Source: Elmis aenea (Eukaryota > Arthropoda > Insecta > Coleoptera > Elmidae). From it: a DNA stretch of 64,000 nt. Below the pieces are notes generated by a model that was given only the letters and a program-made list of their open reading frames with translations, was not told the DNA's origin and made no database searches. The translations under genes and the position numbers were made by a program. Position 1 is the first letter of the stretch. Each line of letters starts with the position of its first letter. The stretch is taken from assembly GCA_947652605.1 (NCBI GenBank), contig OX393577.1, forward strand, positions 57,932,108 to 57,996,107, in the 5' to 3' direction. This document shows, in pieces, positions 21,843-32,595 of this stretch.

Positions 21843-23116
21843 GGGTAAATCAGGGAGAGATGGTGATATCAGGTGCAACGGTGAACCGCGTTATTTCTGC
21901 TAGCTAGCGCTAAATGGCCAGTTTTATGCCGTATATCTGTTATACATAAACAGTCATTAGTTGTGCAAGTGAAATTACCCACATTTGTTTGAAAATCGGT
22001 AAGTAAATCAAAAAACATTGTTTCAAGCCCCTAAAAACATTATACAGTAATATGTGTTTCTGCTTGTACGAATGGTTGAAATCACTCGCTTGCAAATATT
22101 TCGTTATATGCATGATCCTTGGAGTATAAAGAGATAACATCACCTCCAAAAATACCGAACAACATAGCAGGTTAAGAGTGATGCCGTTCACCATCTCTCC
22201 CTTGCAAATGGGATTGATGGTGAATGTGCCTATGGTAGAAATGGTGATTAGTTGTACATATGTATGTACTCATCTACAGCCACAAAAAATATGCAACAAA
22301 AGAACACTCCCTCTCCGCAACCAGGTTGCTCCAAGACTGTAGAAGGAAGCTTTTCGAATTTGACAGGCGATAATATAACTCCTGGAAAAATGCTGGAACA
22401 TAGTTTCTCCGGTACTAGTCGTATCTCAAATTGAAAAAGTTTGCAAGAATGCAAGAAATTTAGCAAGTATTCTGAATACTGAACATAATGTTAAAGTTTT
22501 GAGAAATAAATCACTCGAAAAACAAAAAAATACTCTTGCAACCATCAGGCAACAAAAATAAAAATAACCTTTCAAAAACTAAAAATTTCAAAACGAAGAA
22601 GGGAACCGTATCCGATACGTCATCTGAATCGTGTTCAGAACCTGAAGTGCAAGACGAAGAAGATGGTGATGAACACGAAGAATGTTGTGCTTATGGCTGC
22701 GGCGAAGAATACAAGGAGACGAAAAAGACAGATGACTGGCTTCTATGCCTGATTTGTAAACGTTGGAAGCATGAAGACTGTAAAAAGTTCACTAATTTAT
22801 GCCATCTTTGCGGCACATACGAGTCCAAAAAATTAACATTTTTTAAAAACATTTCGGTACCTATTTCACAAATCGCCATCTCACCCATATAGCATTCGTC
22901 AACTAACCCGTAATGCTGTGGGTGAGATGGTGATTTGATGAAAATAAAAAAATGCAAATTTTATTTTGTTAATCTTTTCCGTTTATTTTTAAAAAAATTT
23001 GTTTCGTTGTATTGGTTTTGAGTCAAAGAATTATGTATTTATTTTAGTTATAATTAATTTTTTAGAAGAACTATGAGCAATTTAAATTTGATTCACCATC
23101 TCACCCTGGTTTACCC
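21843..23116 (+). mobile_element. Pogo/Tigger-like element, TIR GGGTAAA[T/C]CAGGG, TSD TA
   Basis: Inverted ends GGGTAAATCAGGGAGAGATG and CATCTCACCCTGGTTTACCC are flanked by TA (21841-21842 and 23117-23118). Inside is a fragmented transposase C-terminus with a PHD-like zinc finger. TA duplication plus this tail fits the pogo/Tigger branch of the Tc1-mariner superfamily. At 1274 bp it is too short to hold a full transposase. It interrupts the 3' region of the hAT whose pseudogene lies at 20911-21595. Confidence 0.82.
22288..22892 (+). pseudogene. Pogo/Tigger-like transposase C-terminus with zinc finger
   Basis: Three successive frames carry one original tail. They are a Pro/Ser-rich linker (SPQPGCSKTVEGSFSNLTGD, 22300-22434), a basic helix (KNARNLASILNTEHNVKVLR, 22440-22558) and, from 22536, an acidic Ser-rich stretch followed by a zinc finger. 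The finger has Cys/His at C-C-A-Y-G-C, W-L-L-C-L-I-C-K-R-W-K-H-E-D-C and C-H-L-C (residues about 47-92 of the 118-residue frame). This PHD-like arrangement is common at the C-terminus of insect pogo/Tigger proteins. The catalytic DDE region is absent, so the remnant cannot transpose. Confidence 0.7.
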
Positions 23117-23118
23117 TA

Positions 23119-23223
23119 ATGTTTTTTTTTTATTCATTGCTAAAGTTACCTGGCACGCCAGCATTTCAAGATGTGAAAATTTATAAAAACAGGAACGCGG
23201 ACATCAAATATTCGCCAACCCTG
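23119..23223 (+). mobile_element. hAT 3' terminus displaced by the pogo-like insertion
   Basis: ACCTGGCACGCCAGC and the terminal CGCCAACCCTG match the expected right end of a Buster/SPIN-like hAT. They follow directly after the TA of the pogo-like element. Together with the transposase remnant at 20911-21595 this reconstructs the 3' part of one hAT. Its 5' end is either deleted or the orphan end at 5465. Confidence 0.65.
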
Positions 23224-23229
23224 CTCTAT

Positions 23230-23756
23230 AATAATTGAATAAAATTTCCAAAAAATTGTATCAGTAAAAGTTTTTTAGCAAATAAAACAGTCCTAAATAA
23301 ATGTTTATAATATCAAAAATTTGCAAGTTAAATTTAGTTCTAATTGAAAATAACAAAAACTGTTTTCATATACTCCAACATTCAGTTATTTATTTAAATT
23401 TAATGGTATTTATGTTAACCGATGTGCAAGTAATGATATTTTTACTTTAACACAAATAAAATATAAACTTTAATCTTTTTTATTTTACAAACTTTAAATA
23501 TTGGCTGTTTTTTCAAAGCTTTTTATTGTTATTAGAAAACACACTTTTTGCTTATTTATTCAAAATTTAAATAACGCTTACTTACGTTTTACGGTTATAT
23601 AAACAACTAATTCGTTGAAATTAAAATAAACACTGGTAATTAAATCGCAAGTTGCTCTTCAAACATGTTTTACTGTATTTTATTATTTCTGTTTATATCA
23701 CTCAACAATCTGTTTAATCTACATTTTATAGTTTTACAGTATGAAAACATGTTTAC
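23230..23756. other. Spacer without recognised feature
   Basis: A+T-rich sequence with AATAAA and ATAAAA strings. No coding exon or transposon end is recognised. Confidence 0.4.
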
Positions 23757-23819
23757 CAGTGGCGTGCGGTGACTTTTCAACCAGGGGATGCTGACCAAAA
23801 AAACGAACAATTTTTTTTT

Positions 23820-24155
23820 TTAAATTAATTTTATTCTACGATCTTTTTTACAAAATTCGTCTATAGCAACATCATACAATCTTTTTTCATTTTTCATATT
23901 TAGCAATAATTTTTTTTCAATTGATATTAAAGCGAGAGCAGACAGTCTATCGTCATTTTGGCTGCTTCTGGTGAATGTTTTTATTCTTTTTATTGTCGAA
24001 AACGATCGTTCAGCCGATGCGCTCGTGGAAGGTATAGTGCAAATTAATTGTATTAATTTAAATACTTTTGTCAAAACATCTTTTTGCTCATCTTTCACAA
24101 TTAATTCTTTTATGCAATTTATAGATTTTAAATGAAAGTCGGGAGTCGAGTACAA
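23820..24155 (-). pseudogene. hAT transposase C-terminal domain (ZMYM1-like)
   Basis: A 111-codon minus-strand frame encodes LIQLICTIPSTSASAERSFS followed by TIKRIKTFTRSSQNDDRLSA and LALISIEKKLL. This is a well-preserved hAT dimerisation domain: the S-A-S-A-E-R-S-F-S-x-x-K-R-x-K-T block, then an L-S-x-L-A-x-x-S-I-E helix. The preceding helix (FKLIQLICTIP) is also typical. The frame is intact, but the catalytic N-terminal two thirds are missing from this 1.4-kb element, so it is a remnant. Confidence 0.85.
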
Positions 24156-24543
24156 GGTACAAGTAAACTAATTGACTTTTTAACTTCATAAAATCAAAGT
24201 ATTTTCCATAAGTTGGCTGAAGTGATTGTAATAGAAAATCCGGAAAATTCTTTTCATATTCTTTAAATTTTCAATCAAAAATTGCAATTATTATTAACCA
24301 CAGTTTCATCCATATTATGGGTCGTATTAAATAATAATCAAAATTCTAAGTAGCGAAACAGTACACTAAAAATAGAGTTAAGATTATTTTAATAGAAAAA
24401 TTTAAAGAAAGTAAACAAAAAGCAATTTACAACGGAAATGATTATTTTTGTAGCGTGCGGTAATATCAATCGAGTGCGGCTGCCCTACCATATAACAGTT
24501 GCCCCACACAGGGGAACCATGAGAGTAATCGCTTCCCGTAGCT

Positions 24544-24796
24544 CAGTGGTTTCCAACCTGTGGGGCGCGCCCCCCTAGGGGGGCGCGAGGCTATTGCAAG
24601 GGGGGCACGCAGCTGTTACAAAATATCATTTTTGAATACAAACAAACAAAAACTCTATTTTTACAAAATATGGTATATTGTTTTCTAGCCCATTAAATAA
24701 TTATTATGAAATTAGATTGTTACGAAAAGTGAGGGGGGCGCAATTTTTTTTTTAATGAAAAAGGGGGCGGAGGCACAAAAAGGTTGGAAACCACTG
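24544..24796. mobile_element. 253-bp hAT MITE, TSD CCGTAGCT
   Basis: Perfect inverted ends CAGTGGTTTCCAACCT and AGGTTGGAAACCACTG are flanked by perfect 8-bp repeats CCGTAGCT (24536-24543 and 24797-24804). G-runs (CCCCCCTAGGGGGGCGCG) follow the left end. It carries no coding sequence and is nested in the hAT element at 23757-25160. Confidence 0.95.
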
Positions 24797-25164
24797 CCGT
24801 AGCTGTTAAGTAAAGCAACGATGCGGGCAATACGCTATGGACTGCATCGCAGTGCGCATGCGCCAAGAACGCAAATTTCGAATCCACAATCAGAATCGCA
24901 TCCCTCAGTCGGGCTCACAATCGTTAGCGCTGTGCATCGCACGCATTTCGTCAGCCGCTCGCTGGATGTAGATTATATAACGCAAATTTTCGAGCGGGCA
25001 AAACATCGTATATAATAAATACAATTATCACGTAACAAAAAATAAAATCAAAGCGAAATAAAGCTACACGAAATTCAAATATGATACGGAAAAAAATATT
25101 CTTGACGTGAATTTTAGGGGATGCGCCGCATCCAACGCATCCATGGACCGCACGCCGCTGATTG

Positions 25165-25930
25165 TTTACTGTTATTCAAAATACGTAAATATTAAATTAC
25201 AAATCGCTTGCAATACTTTTAGGAACTAGAAATAACAATTATTGATTTTATGTTTACAAAATTTAAAAATATGAGCTAGATTATTAGCAAAAACTGGAGG
25301 GATAGATCTTTTAATACGTAACTAATAAGCAACTGAATTTGAAAATCTTGTTTTGAGGAGTATTGCTATTAAAACTACTTACACAAGGGTCAATATTAAT
25401 TTATTAAATTTAAACAACTGTTAAAACACCTCTAAATTTACCATATTGGTTGTAATATTTAAAACCACCTTGATATATAGAAGGAACGCCAATAATAAAC
25501 ATGTAATATCTATCAACAATATTGTAGAGGGCACATTCTGCGCTATAAACATAAAATAAATATGTTTATGTACATATATACAGCAGTCAGAAGTAGTCGT
25601 TTTAGTTTTATGATTTATTATAAGAGGAATATGCAATCACGAACCGCATCGTCAAGTAAATCATTCCCACGTGACTTGTAAATGTACTTCTATTATATCG
25701 TGTAAATAAAAACCGACCAGCTACATGCGACATTTCCCTTCAGTTCTACACAAGCTGTTGTAAATCCATTGCAACGGTATATTAAAAACAAAGGAGGTTT
25801 TCAATCTTACCAGAATTGCTTTTTTAAATTTTCGTTTGATAAATCAATGTAAACTCTTATTTTATGGAACTTTTCTAAACATTTTTAAACATTTTTTTTT
25901 TACAAAAAAAAAAGCATTAAAATTGGTATT
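25165..25930. other. Spacer without recognised feature
   Basis: A+T-rich sequence; no exon or transposon terminus is recognised. Confidence 0.4.
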
Positions 25931-25959
25931 ATGCAAATTTTCCTCTGCACAGCGTGACA

Positions 25960-26185
25960 ATTAAGTTCCCGGACTGAGGCCATAATAAAATACTTGAGAC
26001 AGATCAAAAATATGTATTTATGTCCTCGTTCTTTAAATCTTCGCCCGCTTCTGAACTACGTTTACATCGATTAATACAACGAATCCATGGCCCTAGAAAA
26101 CGAGACTTCTGAAATTGCCTTTGGCTGCTCTGTTACGGTCTTCTGGATCACTGAAACATCTTGGAACCAACTTTAGGCTAATGTA
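25960..26185 (-). pseudogene. mariner transposase C-terminal remnant
   Basis: Short minus-strand blocks in different frames (AISEVSFSRAMDSLY, RCINRCKRSSEAGED, INTYF) resemble the mariner tail 'I..E.F...F..L..R...CI...G.YFE'. They are separated by stops and frameshifts and end near the inverted terminal repeat, as expected for the transposase C-terminus. Weak but positionally consistent. Confidence 0.5.
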
Positions 26186-26267
26186 AAATAATCTGTAAAA
26201 ATTACGTTATAAATAAAACAAAAACATTTACAAAAAAAAAGTGATATGCTTGTATACGGCGAAATTG

Positions 26268-26640
26268 TGGGGGCGAAGAATTGGGGCTACGAAAAATTGT
26301 GTAGGCGAAGAAATTCGGGCGAAGAATTGTGGAGGAAAAGAATTATGGGCGAAGAATTGTGGGCGAAGACTTGTGGGCGAAGAATTGTGGGTGAAGAATT
26401 ATGGACGAAGAATTGCGGGCGAAGAAGGTGGGTGAAGAATTGTGGACGAAGAATTTTGGGCGCAGAATTTTGGGCGAAGAATTGTGGGCGAAAAATTGTG
26501 GGCGAAGAATTGTGGGTGAAGAATTGTGGACGAAGAATTGCGGGCGAAGAAGGTGGGTGAAGAATTGTGGACGAAGAATGGTGGGCGAAAATTTTTGGCG
26601 AAGAATTGTGGGCGAAAAATTATGGGCGAAGAATGTTCCT
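26268..26640. repeat. 14-bp minisatellite (GCGAAGAATTGTGG)n
   Basis: About 26 tandem units of GCGAAGAATTGTGG and variants (GCGAAGAATTATGG, GACGAAGAATTGCGG, GGTGAAGAATTGTGG) fill this stretch. Because 14 is not a multiple of three and the unit lacks stops, every forward frame and one reverse frame stay open; the several ~60-104-codon frames here are therefore not called as genes. The array sits where the catalytic centre of the surrounding mariner should be. Confidence 0.95.
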
Positions 26641-26779
26641 AGACCCAACAAATGGGGAACACAACGAGCGCAAACTTTTTTTTTACTATAAATCTTTCAC
26701 TAAAATCTTAGGTACAGTCTCTCTCTTAATACCTGTCAAATCTCCCAACATCCAAGCACTTAAAGTGCAATATTTTGTC

Positions 26780-26996
26780 AAATAAGTGTAATAATTTTCA
26801 TTGAATCTTCAGTCCCGAAGGTTATCGGACCCTCTGCACTTTTAACGTCCTGCAATGATTCTCTTCCTTCTTTGAATCCTCTATGCCATGCAAACACTAT
26901 TGTTGTCGATAAACATTCATCTCCGTAAGCTTTCTTCTACATTTCAACCGGTTTTGTTGCCGATTTTTGAACCTTAATCGCTGCTCTTTGTTCCAT
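26780..26996 (-). pseudogene. mariner transposase N-terminal region
   Basis: From the minus-strand ATG at 26996 the frame reads MEQRAAIKVQKSATKPVEM, a stop, then KKAYGDECLSTTIVFAWHRG and FKEGRESLQDVKSAEGPITF. This is the helix-turn-helix region of a mariner transposase (E.(L/M)KKAYG(D/E)ECLS...VFEWH+RFKEGRES..D....G.P). An in-frame TAG and loss of the catalytic domain show it is dead. Confidence 0.85.
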
Positions 26997-27192
26997 TTTG
27001 AGTTCTCAACGCGACGCATAAACGAACTTTCCCAAAACTTTTGATACTTCTAAGTTTATCAGTCAAATAAGCTAAAACTTGCACGTCATGAAACCAATCC
27101 TTCTGTCTAACTACTCCTATTTTTCTCCGTTAATAACGTTACTAGAATTTGTATTATAGTACCATTTCGGGAATTTAATTATCACACTGTAG

Positions 27193-27656
27193 GTTTGTTC
27201 CAACAAGCCGTTTAAAACCAATCCATGAATGTTTTATTCGCATGCGTGAACTATGTACCAATGAATGTATTGCCTAGTATTAGCCGTTGTTGGAACGCTT
27301 TTACGACTGGCCTAATTGTAAATGACATTTGCGTCTATTGGCTTCATACAATTAATGTAAGGTAAACACCTTAAGAATCTAGCACTAAATGGGATTGAGA
27401 GAGCGATGCATAGCTACCTGAGCTCACGTTAGTTATGAACAGGGCATGCGTCTAAAAATCCCGGCAACAATTCGTTTCCTAGTTCATGTATTGTGCTGAT
27501 CGTCCGGAAACCCGATCATGTATTATTTTGATAGTTGATGGGACGGATTACTGACCGTCCGGTGAACTATGAGAGTATGTGATGGAACGCGATATTGATA
27601 CTGCGCACACTCGTGATCGTTTACTGGATCGTCAAAGTAGCTGATGGAACAAACCT
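27193..27656. mobile_element. Small TIR element (GGTTTGTTCCA), class uncertain
   Basis: GGTTTGTTCCAACAAGC at the left pairs with TGATGGAACAAACC at the right. The interior is unusually rich in GATCG/CCGTCC motifs for this region and has repeats of TGATGGAAC and GTTGGAACG. Its left end abuts the mariner terminus. Target duplication is unclear. The GG-TGTTCC ends hint at PIF/Harbinger, but no coding part supports this. Confidence 0.5.
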
Positions 27657-27659
27657 TGT

Positions 27660-28435
27660 GTATGATGAATCTTATGCTTCCAAGAAAAAAAATATTACAG
27701 CAAATAATTTAACTTATGTGTGCGAGTTTCTTAACCAAGTCACTTCATTTTGTTATTTTGCTAACATTATCTAAAGAAAAAAAACAAACATATTTCTACG
27801 TAGACCGCCTTAAGGCATCGTTCTCTAAAAACATGAAATGATCTTTGCGTTCGACATCGGCAATTTATTGTTGTTGTTTCTTTTTTCTCTTTAACTCTTT
27901 CTGTCGTTTCTTTTTGCTTCTTTTCTCTTGATATTCCTTTAAAGTAATTGTGCTCCTTAATCAATTATTTAAATTACAATCATGTTCAAAATTACCCTCT
28001 GTGATTAAATTAGATCTAAACTGCACCAGGGAAATCAAATGTCCAGTATGAATTATTTTATAAACTGCTTTGGTAACTTAAACATAATAAGATACTACTT
28101 GTCCTACATTCCCTAATAAATGTGACAAGATTTCAGTTAAAAATTTTAATTAAAGTGTTATTTTCCCTGAAAGTCTTTGAAATTAATTTAATTAAAATAT
28201 TAATCGTTCATAATAAGCACTTGCCATTTCATTTAGCTTTAACATTATAAGTCTTCCGTGCGACCCGTTTTACGCAGTTAGTATGAAAAATCGCTGCCTT
28301 AAAGATGAATAGAGTTATTTAAAGAAAATTTTTGCTGTTTATATTTCACAAAATTAGTAACATAATAGATGGATTTTCAAGAAGACAAATATTTTTGACT
28401 AATAAACATATTTAAACGCAATAAGCAGGTTGTCC
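27660..28435. other. Spacer, partly pyrimidine-rich
   Basis: A C+T-rich run (TTTCTTTTTTCTCTTTAACTC and following, about 27876-27935) is the only visible peculiarity. The minus-strand 65-codon Lys/Glu-rich frame over it is its complement and is not called. Confidence 0.35.
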
Positions 28436-28835
28436 CAAATAACATTTCGAGCATTGGAATCTCGCTTATTACAAGAGATACAGGTTAGCTTAAGCAAGAT
28501 AAATTATTCTTAAGTATGAGAGGAGCCACAATCAATTTTTAAAACTACAAAATTCTTCGTGCTTCAAAAGTTATAACGAAAAAATTGAAAATGTTGAATT
28601 TTTTCTTTCTCTCATAACTTTTTTGTGTTAAACATTAGATCAATTATTTTTGTACTTTGTTGAAGTACAATTTTAAGTAAAATATTGTAAGATTTGTTTT
28701 TAACCACATTCTATTTTGAGATATTACCTGTAATTTTATTTTTTTTGTGGGCCATCAAGTTGGTTTTGGAATAATTAAATGTGTTTTTTTAATGAGATAT
28801 CACTTGCCATATTTGTTTTTATAAATAACTTAGCA
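28436..28835 (+). mobile_element. Foldback arm (CTCGCTTATTACAAGAG), truncated
   Basis: CAGGTTGTCCCAAATAAC, TCTCGCTTATTACAAGAG, TTCTTAAGTATGAGAGG and GAGATATTACC appear in the order of the left arms at 7433 and 48950. It ends where retrotransposon coding sequence begins, so the opposite arm is absent. Confidence 0.75.
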
Positions 28836-29075
28836 AATCATCTAGATCTAACAAAAATACAGTGCTCAGTGGACTTCGTCTGGATAAAAGGCCGTTCAGG
28901 AATCGTTGGTAACGAGGTTGTAGACGGTCTAGCTAAAGAAGCTACCTTTCTGCCTTTTACCAAAATTATAGCTTTACTTGAAGATTTCAATAACCATTTC
29001 AAATTTCACGTCACGACCCTGGAGGTGAAGTTATATTGTTCGCACAGTCTTCCCCTTCTCAGTACCAACTAATAC
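28836..29075 (+). pseudogene. LINE RNase H domain fragment
   Basis: The frame contains VDFVWIKGRSGIVGNEVVDG then LAKEATFLP, matching the C-terminal part of retrotransposon RNase H ('V.WIPGH.GI.GNE.VD..AKEA'). The catalytic/structural His of 'GH' is replaced by Arg. It belongs to a Jockey/I-type ORF2, upstream domains missing. Confidence 0.85.
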
Positions 29076-29136
29076 TTCCTACTTTACCAAATATAGTTCC
29101 ATACATAAGGTCAGTAGGTCGTATGTTTTCATAAAA

Positions 29137-29481
29137 TTGGATATACCATCGGTCCAACATGTTCATTTGATGGACAAACTTAGGAAATCTGAACCACCTT
29201 TTTTTTCATTTGGTCTCAACGCAACCTATACAGACAAACTTTACAAAGACATGTTATTATCGTTGGGGGTGCACAACTCTATTAACTTAATATCACTCCT
29301 GAGTGTACAATCAAAGGATATTTACAAAATTATTGTCAACTTCACACGACACACTGTAGCCGACGGACAATTATCCAATGCCAAACCACAAAAAAAAACA
29401 CTGATGAAAACAAAAGAAATTGTGGGTGATTTAAACTTTAAACATTCATTAACTAAAAAATACTTTAAACAAAACTTGTGA
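29137..29481 (+). pseudogene. LINE ORF2 C-terminal tail
   Basis: A 114-codon frame carries YTDKLYKDMLLSLGVHNSIN followed by LISLLSVQSKDIYKIIVNFT. It lies just downstream of the RNase H fragment. Its pattern (Y...LY..L..LG......I..LLS....+IYK.I..F) is typical of the tail after RNase H in insect I/Jockey-type elements. The Cys/His pairs usually upstream are not seen. AATAAA-containing sequence follows at about 29600. Confidence 0.6.
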
Positions 29482-29599
29482 AAAATATTCAGCTTGTTAA
29501 CAACTTCTAATAATTACTGTATAAAAGAATAGGTTTTGGGTCTACCACTATCTAAGTTTTTTCACAACTGTATTGTAATATGTTGAATTATGTCATAAA

Positions 29600-30056
29600 A
29601 TAAATGTACTTTAGAATAAAAATTTTTCCTGGGTATTGGAAAACAACACAAATAATTCTTATCCCAAAGCCCGGAAAACCCCCAGAGAAGGTAAAATCGT
29701 AACAACCAATTAGCCTTCTACCAAACCTGTCAAAAGTATTTGAAAAACTATTCTTAAAGAGAATAAGTCCTCTACTCTTCAGCAACTATCTCATTCCAAA
29801 CCGCGAATTTGGCTTTCGAAAGCAATATGGTACGATAGAACAGGTACATCGAGTAACCCAGAAAATCAGTGAAGGAAGACCTTGAAACTAAGAAATATTG
29901 TTCTACAGCGTTCCTCGACGTATCACAGGCCTTTGATAAAGTCTGGCATGCTGGCCTACTCTATAAAATCAAGAGTAAATTGTCGTGCGTTTACTACCAG
30001 GTGATTAAATCATACCTTCTAAACAGGCATCTTAAGGCAGCTTGCACATAACAATA
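29600..30056 (+). pseudogene. Jockey-type RT fingers/palm N-terminal fragment
   Basis: The frame reads KTTQIILIPKPGKPPEKVKS then a stop, PISLLPNLSKVFEKLFLKRI, NREFGFRKQYGTIEQVHRVT and, after a frameshift near 29872, ETKKYCSTAFLDVSQAFDKV-WH. These are RT motifs 1-3 including the first catalytic Asp region 'FLDVSQAFDKVWH'. The sequence breaks off after SYLLNRHLKAACT before the (F/Y)ADD motif. It follows the 3' part of another copy, so two fragments lie head to tail in the wrong order. Confidence 0.87.
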
Positions 30057-30599
30057 ACATAGATGCTATAAAAAAAAAGAATTAACACATTTCGGTTTTA
30101 TTTTTTTCTATTTATTAAACCTTTTTAAATTTCACTTCTAAATTTAATAATTTTGTTACATTTAATTGATAAACTAAAGAAACTTCTAAAAAACTGAACA
30201 AAATGTAGGCCGCAAATAAATTGTTGAACCACCCCTGAAGTAGCTTATTTCATCTCATGTAAGCTCGACAAAATTGAGATATATGACTGTAAGACGACTG
30301 ATCCATGAATGATTGCCCACATATTTTATACGTTCGACTACATTTCGAATATCATTTTACGTAGCATCATGGCAAGAACAAGAGTTGTTTATGCACTTTA
30401 TTTAGATGAACTCTTTTTCACTATAAAATCATTGTTACCTGTGTGGAATGGTGCCTAATTTAACTTGTAATGCAATCTTCGAATTTGGTTGTCTTTTAAC
30501 TGTACAAGTAATAAAAGTAGTAATCTTTTTTAAGAAATAAAATTAATCTCCAAATATGTTTTTTTATACGAAAAAAATATATGCGTACGGTATCTAACA

Positions 30600-31410
30600 T
30601 GAAAATATAATGGGCCAATTATTCCATTTAAGCAAAATGGAAAAACCGATTTTTAAAGAAAAACAACACATAATTAAATATCAAAAATATATAAACAACA
30701 AACTGGATAATTTATATAAGAATAGCTATCCTTATATAAATTATATGCTCTGAATTCAATGGCACACACAAATTTTTGCTATCTCTTCAAGTTTTTCAGA
30801 AAAATAAAAAACAAATTAATGATTCTTAAAAAAAAATAAAAAACGATTTAAAGAAAACTATTAGTATAATGTATATTAGAATTGCTGTTCTAATATATAC
30901 AATATGCTCTGGATTCAATGGCACACGCAGTTTTTCGCTGTCTCATCAAGTTTTTTAACAAAATGGAAAAAAAATTAATAAAAAAAAAACAATTTTACTT
31001 CAAATCTATTTAAACAAAAAACTATTTTTATAATTTCTATTAGAATTGCTTGTCCTTATAAACAACATGCTCTGAATTAAATGGCACCCACAGATTTTTG
31101 CTATCACATCAAGTTTATCAGGAAAATGAAAAACATATTAATGAGTTTTCAAACAAAAAAAAATAATTTTAAAACTATTTAAAGAAAAAACTATTTGTAT
31201 AATTTATATTAAAATTACTGTTCTTATATAAGTTACATGCTCTGATATAATGGCACACACATATTTCCGCTATCTCATTAAGTTTTTCAGCAAAATGAAA
31301 AAACAGACTAGTGTGTCTTCAAAACACAAAAAATATAGAAATTTATTTTTAAAAATAATTAAACAAAATACTATTTGCATAATAATTTACATTATAATTA
31401 CACATATTAA
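30600..31410. repeat. ~160-170-bp satellite, about five copies
   Basis: A unit with the landmark TGCTCTGAATTCAATGGCAC recurs at 30746, 30905, 31068 and 31238, i.e. at spacings of 159, 163 and 170 bp. TTTTTGCTATCTC..CAAGTTTTTCAG follows each. Units are only moderately similar, indicating an old array. It ends about 200 bp before the large satellite-bearing foldback. Confidence 0.85.
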
Positions 31411-32345
31411 TTAATAAATATACTGTTATTGTGTTCTTGTTTTTTGACTGATTTCTAACTGTTACAAATCCGGTAAACCGGGACATCAGGTACCTAATAA
31501 GTAGCTGCTAGTCTACGGACCAATATGCTCGGGTCTACAAGACGTAGCGTCGTACCTACCCAGCTGGCGTAGCCGATCTAATTTATTAAACAATTCGGTA
31601 TAACTTCACTTTAGCGGCAGTTGTCGAAAATTGATAAAATTTTGTGGGTTAATAAAACTAGACTTGCTGAACTCAAATATGTTAAAATTACTTGGCGCTC
31701 TCATTTAATAAGCGTAAAAATTCAATATAAAAGTTCCGTTTGACAGTTAGGTTAGGTTTTTTAATTCGAATTTTCTCAAGTTAGGATGGCTAAATTATCT
31801 GTGTAAAGTGTACAAATATGATTATAAGGCATAAATGAAACTATATTTGTATTGATTTTGTGTTAAAATAAGCTTAAAATAACGTAAATCTTATTACATA
31901 CCCAAGTACACAACTGTCATTTTTTGCCGTCTTGACTTACTTTTTCCACCTTTCTTGACCTTTCTGAGATAGTAAGGTGGACTCATTTAGATCTATAAGG
32001 ATCAGATCAGTTTCAGTTGGAACTAAAATTTTAATTTTAAGCGACTCTTAATTTATTTTTTTAACAAATAACTTGTAATTTGAGAGTAGTAGTTAATAAT
32101 GCTGGTTGATTAACCTTATTTGACTCTCTTGAATTTCTGTGAAAAAACACTCATGAAACGTCATTTTCACAGACGTCATTTACTAAAATGAGATTAATTG
32201 GAATGCCTGAAGCGGCATTTTAAACATTTTATACACACAAACACATACGAAGATAATCAATATATTTATGGCGAAAAAAAAGTTGGTGGCCACACACATA
32301 AGTTTAAAAATTAAATAGTGTACAGCTGCACATCATCTTATTCCA

Positions 32346-32595
32346 AATTTGTTTTATTGTAGCATTCCCCATTAATCTGCGTTAAAAACAAACCCTAACC
32401 AACCTCTAAGCTGACCCTCTGACCTCTGACGAAAGTAAACAGAATGCCTATGGAAGAATAGTGTTGCGCACAGCTGCACGCCATCTTATTCGTTACTTAT
32501 TTTATTTTAGCGTTCCCCATTATTTATCTAAGAAAAAAAAACTTTTACCGACCTCTAATCTGACCCTCTGAAGAAAGTAAACACACTGAGCAGAA
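32346..32595 (-). repeat. ~129-bp satellite, two inverted copies at left edge
   Basis: Here the unit reads on the minus strand (GCGTTCCCCATTA, CTTTTACCGACCTCTAATC, GACCCTCTGA), opposite to the rest of the array. The switch in orientation is at about 32595, so the array itself is inverted around this point with two units on one side and about 22 on the other. Confidence 0.82.

Larger units (their letters stand above)
23757..25160 (-). mobile_element. hAT element (CAGTGGCGTGCGG), transposase on minus strand
   Basis: Inverted ends CAGTGGCGTGCGGTGAC and GGACCGCACGCCGCTG bound 1404 bp. Flanks ATGTTTAC and ATTGTTTAC agree apart from one extra T, so an 8-bp duplication with a later indel is likely. 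The left part holds the C-terminal transposase domain in reverse orientation. The right part is a CpG-containing G+C-rich block (24805-25000) that would be the transposase promoter side. A second hAT element is nested at 24544-24796. Confidence 0.85.
25938..27192 (-). mobile_element. mariner element with centre replaced by a minisatellite
   Basis: Diverged inverted ends are recognisable: CAGCGTGACAATTAAGTTCC at the left, and GGGAATTTAATTATCACACTG at the right, which reads CAGTGTGATAATTAAATTCC on the minus strand. The total of about 1.25 kb is the usual mariner length. N-terminal transposase sequence lies at 26780-26996 and C-terminal remnants at 25960-26185, both on the minus strand. The middle, which should hold the D,D34D catalytic core, is occupied by a 14-bp minisatellite. 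Exact ends and TA flanks are blurred by mutation. Confidence 0.78.

Noticed and set aside
22691..22957. 88-codon minus-strand frame
   Set aside because: It is antisense to the zinc-finger frame of the pogo-like element.
26241..26785. Several overlapping 60-104-codon frames on both strands rich in RRI/GEELW or SPTIL repeats
   Set aside because: They are read-through of a 14-bp minisatellite without stops; the same unit is seen in shifted frames, so no protein is implied.
31470..31585. tRNA-like string on the minus strand (GGCTACGCCAGCTGGGTAGG)
   Set aside because: It resembles an A-box, but no B-box (GGTTC-A-CC) or cloverleaf stems could be fitted.
31745..31760. TTAGGTTAGG, resembling the insect telomere repeat
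   Set aside because: Only two units, inside a foldback arm and mirrored in the other arm; far too short for telomeric DNA.
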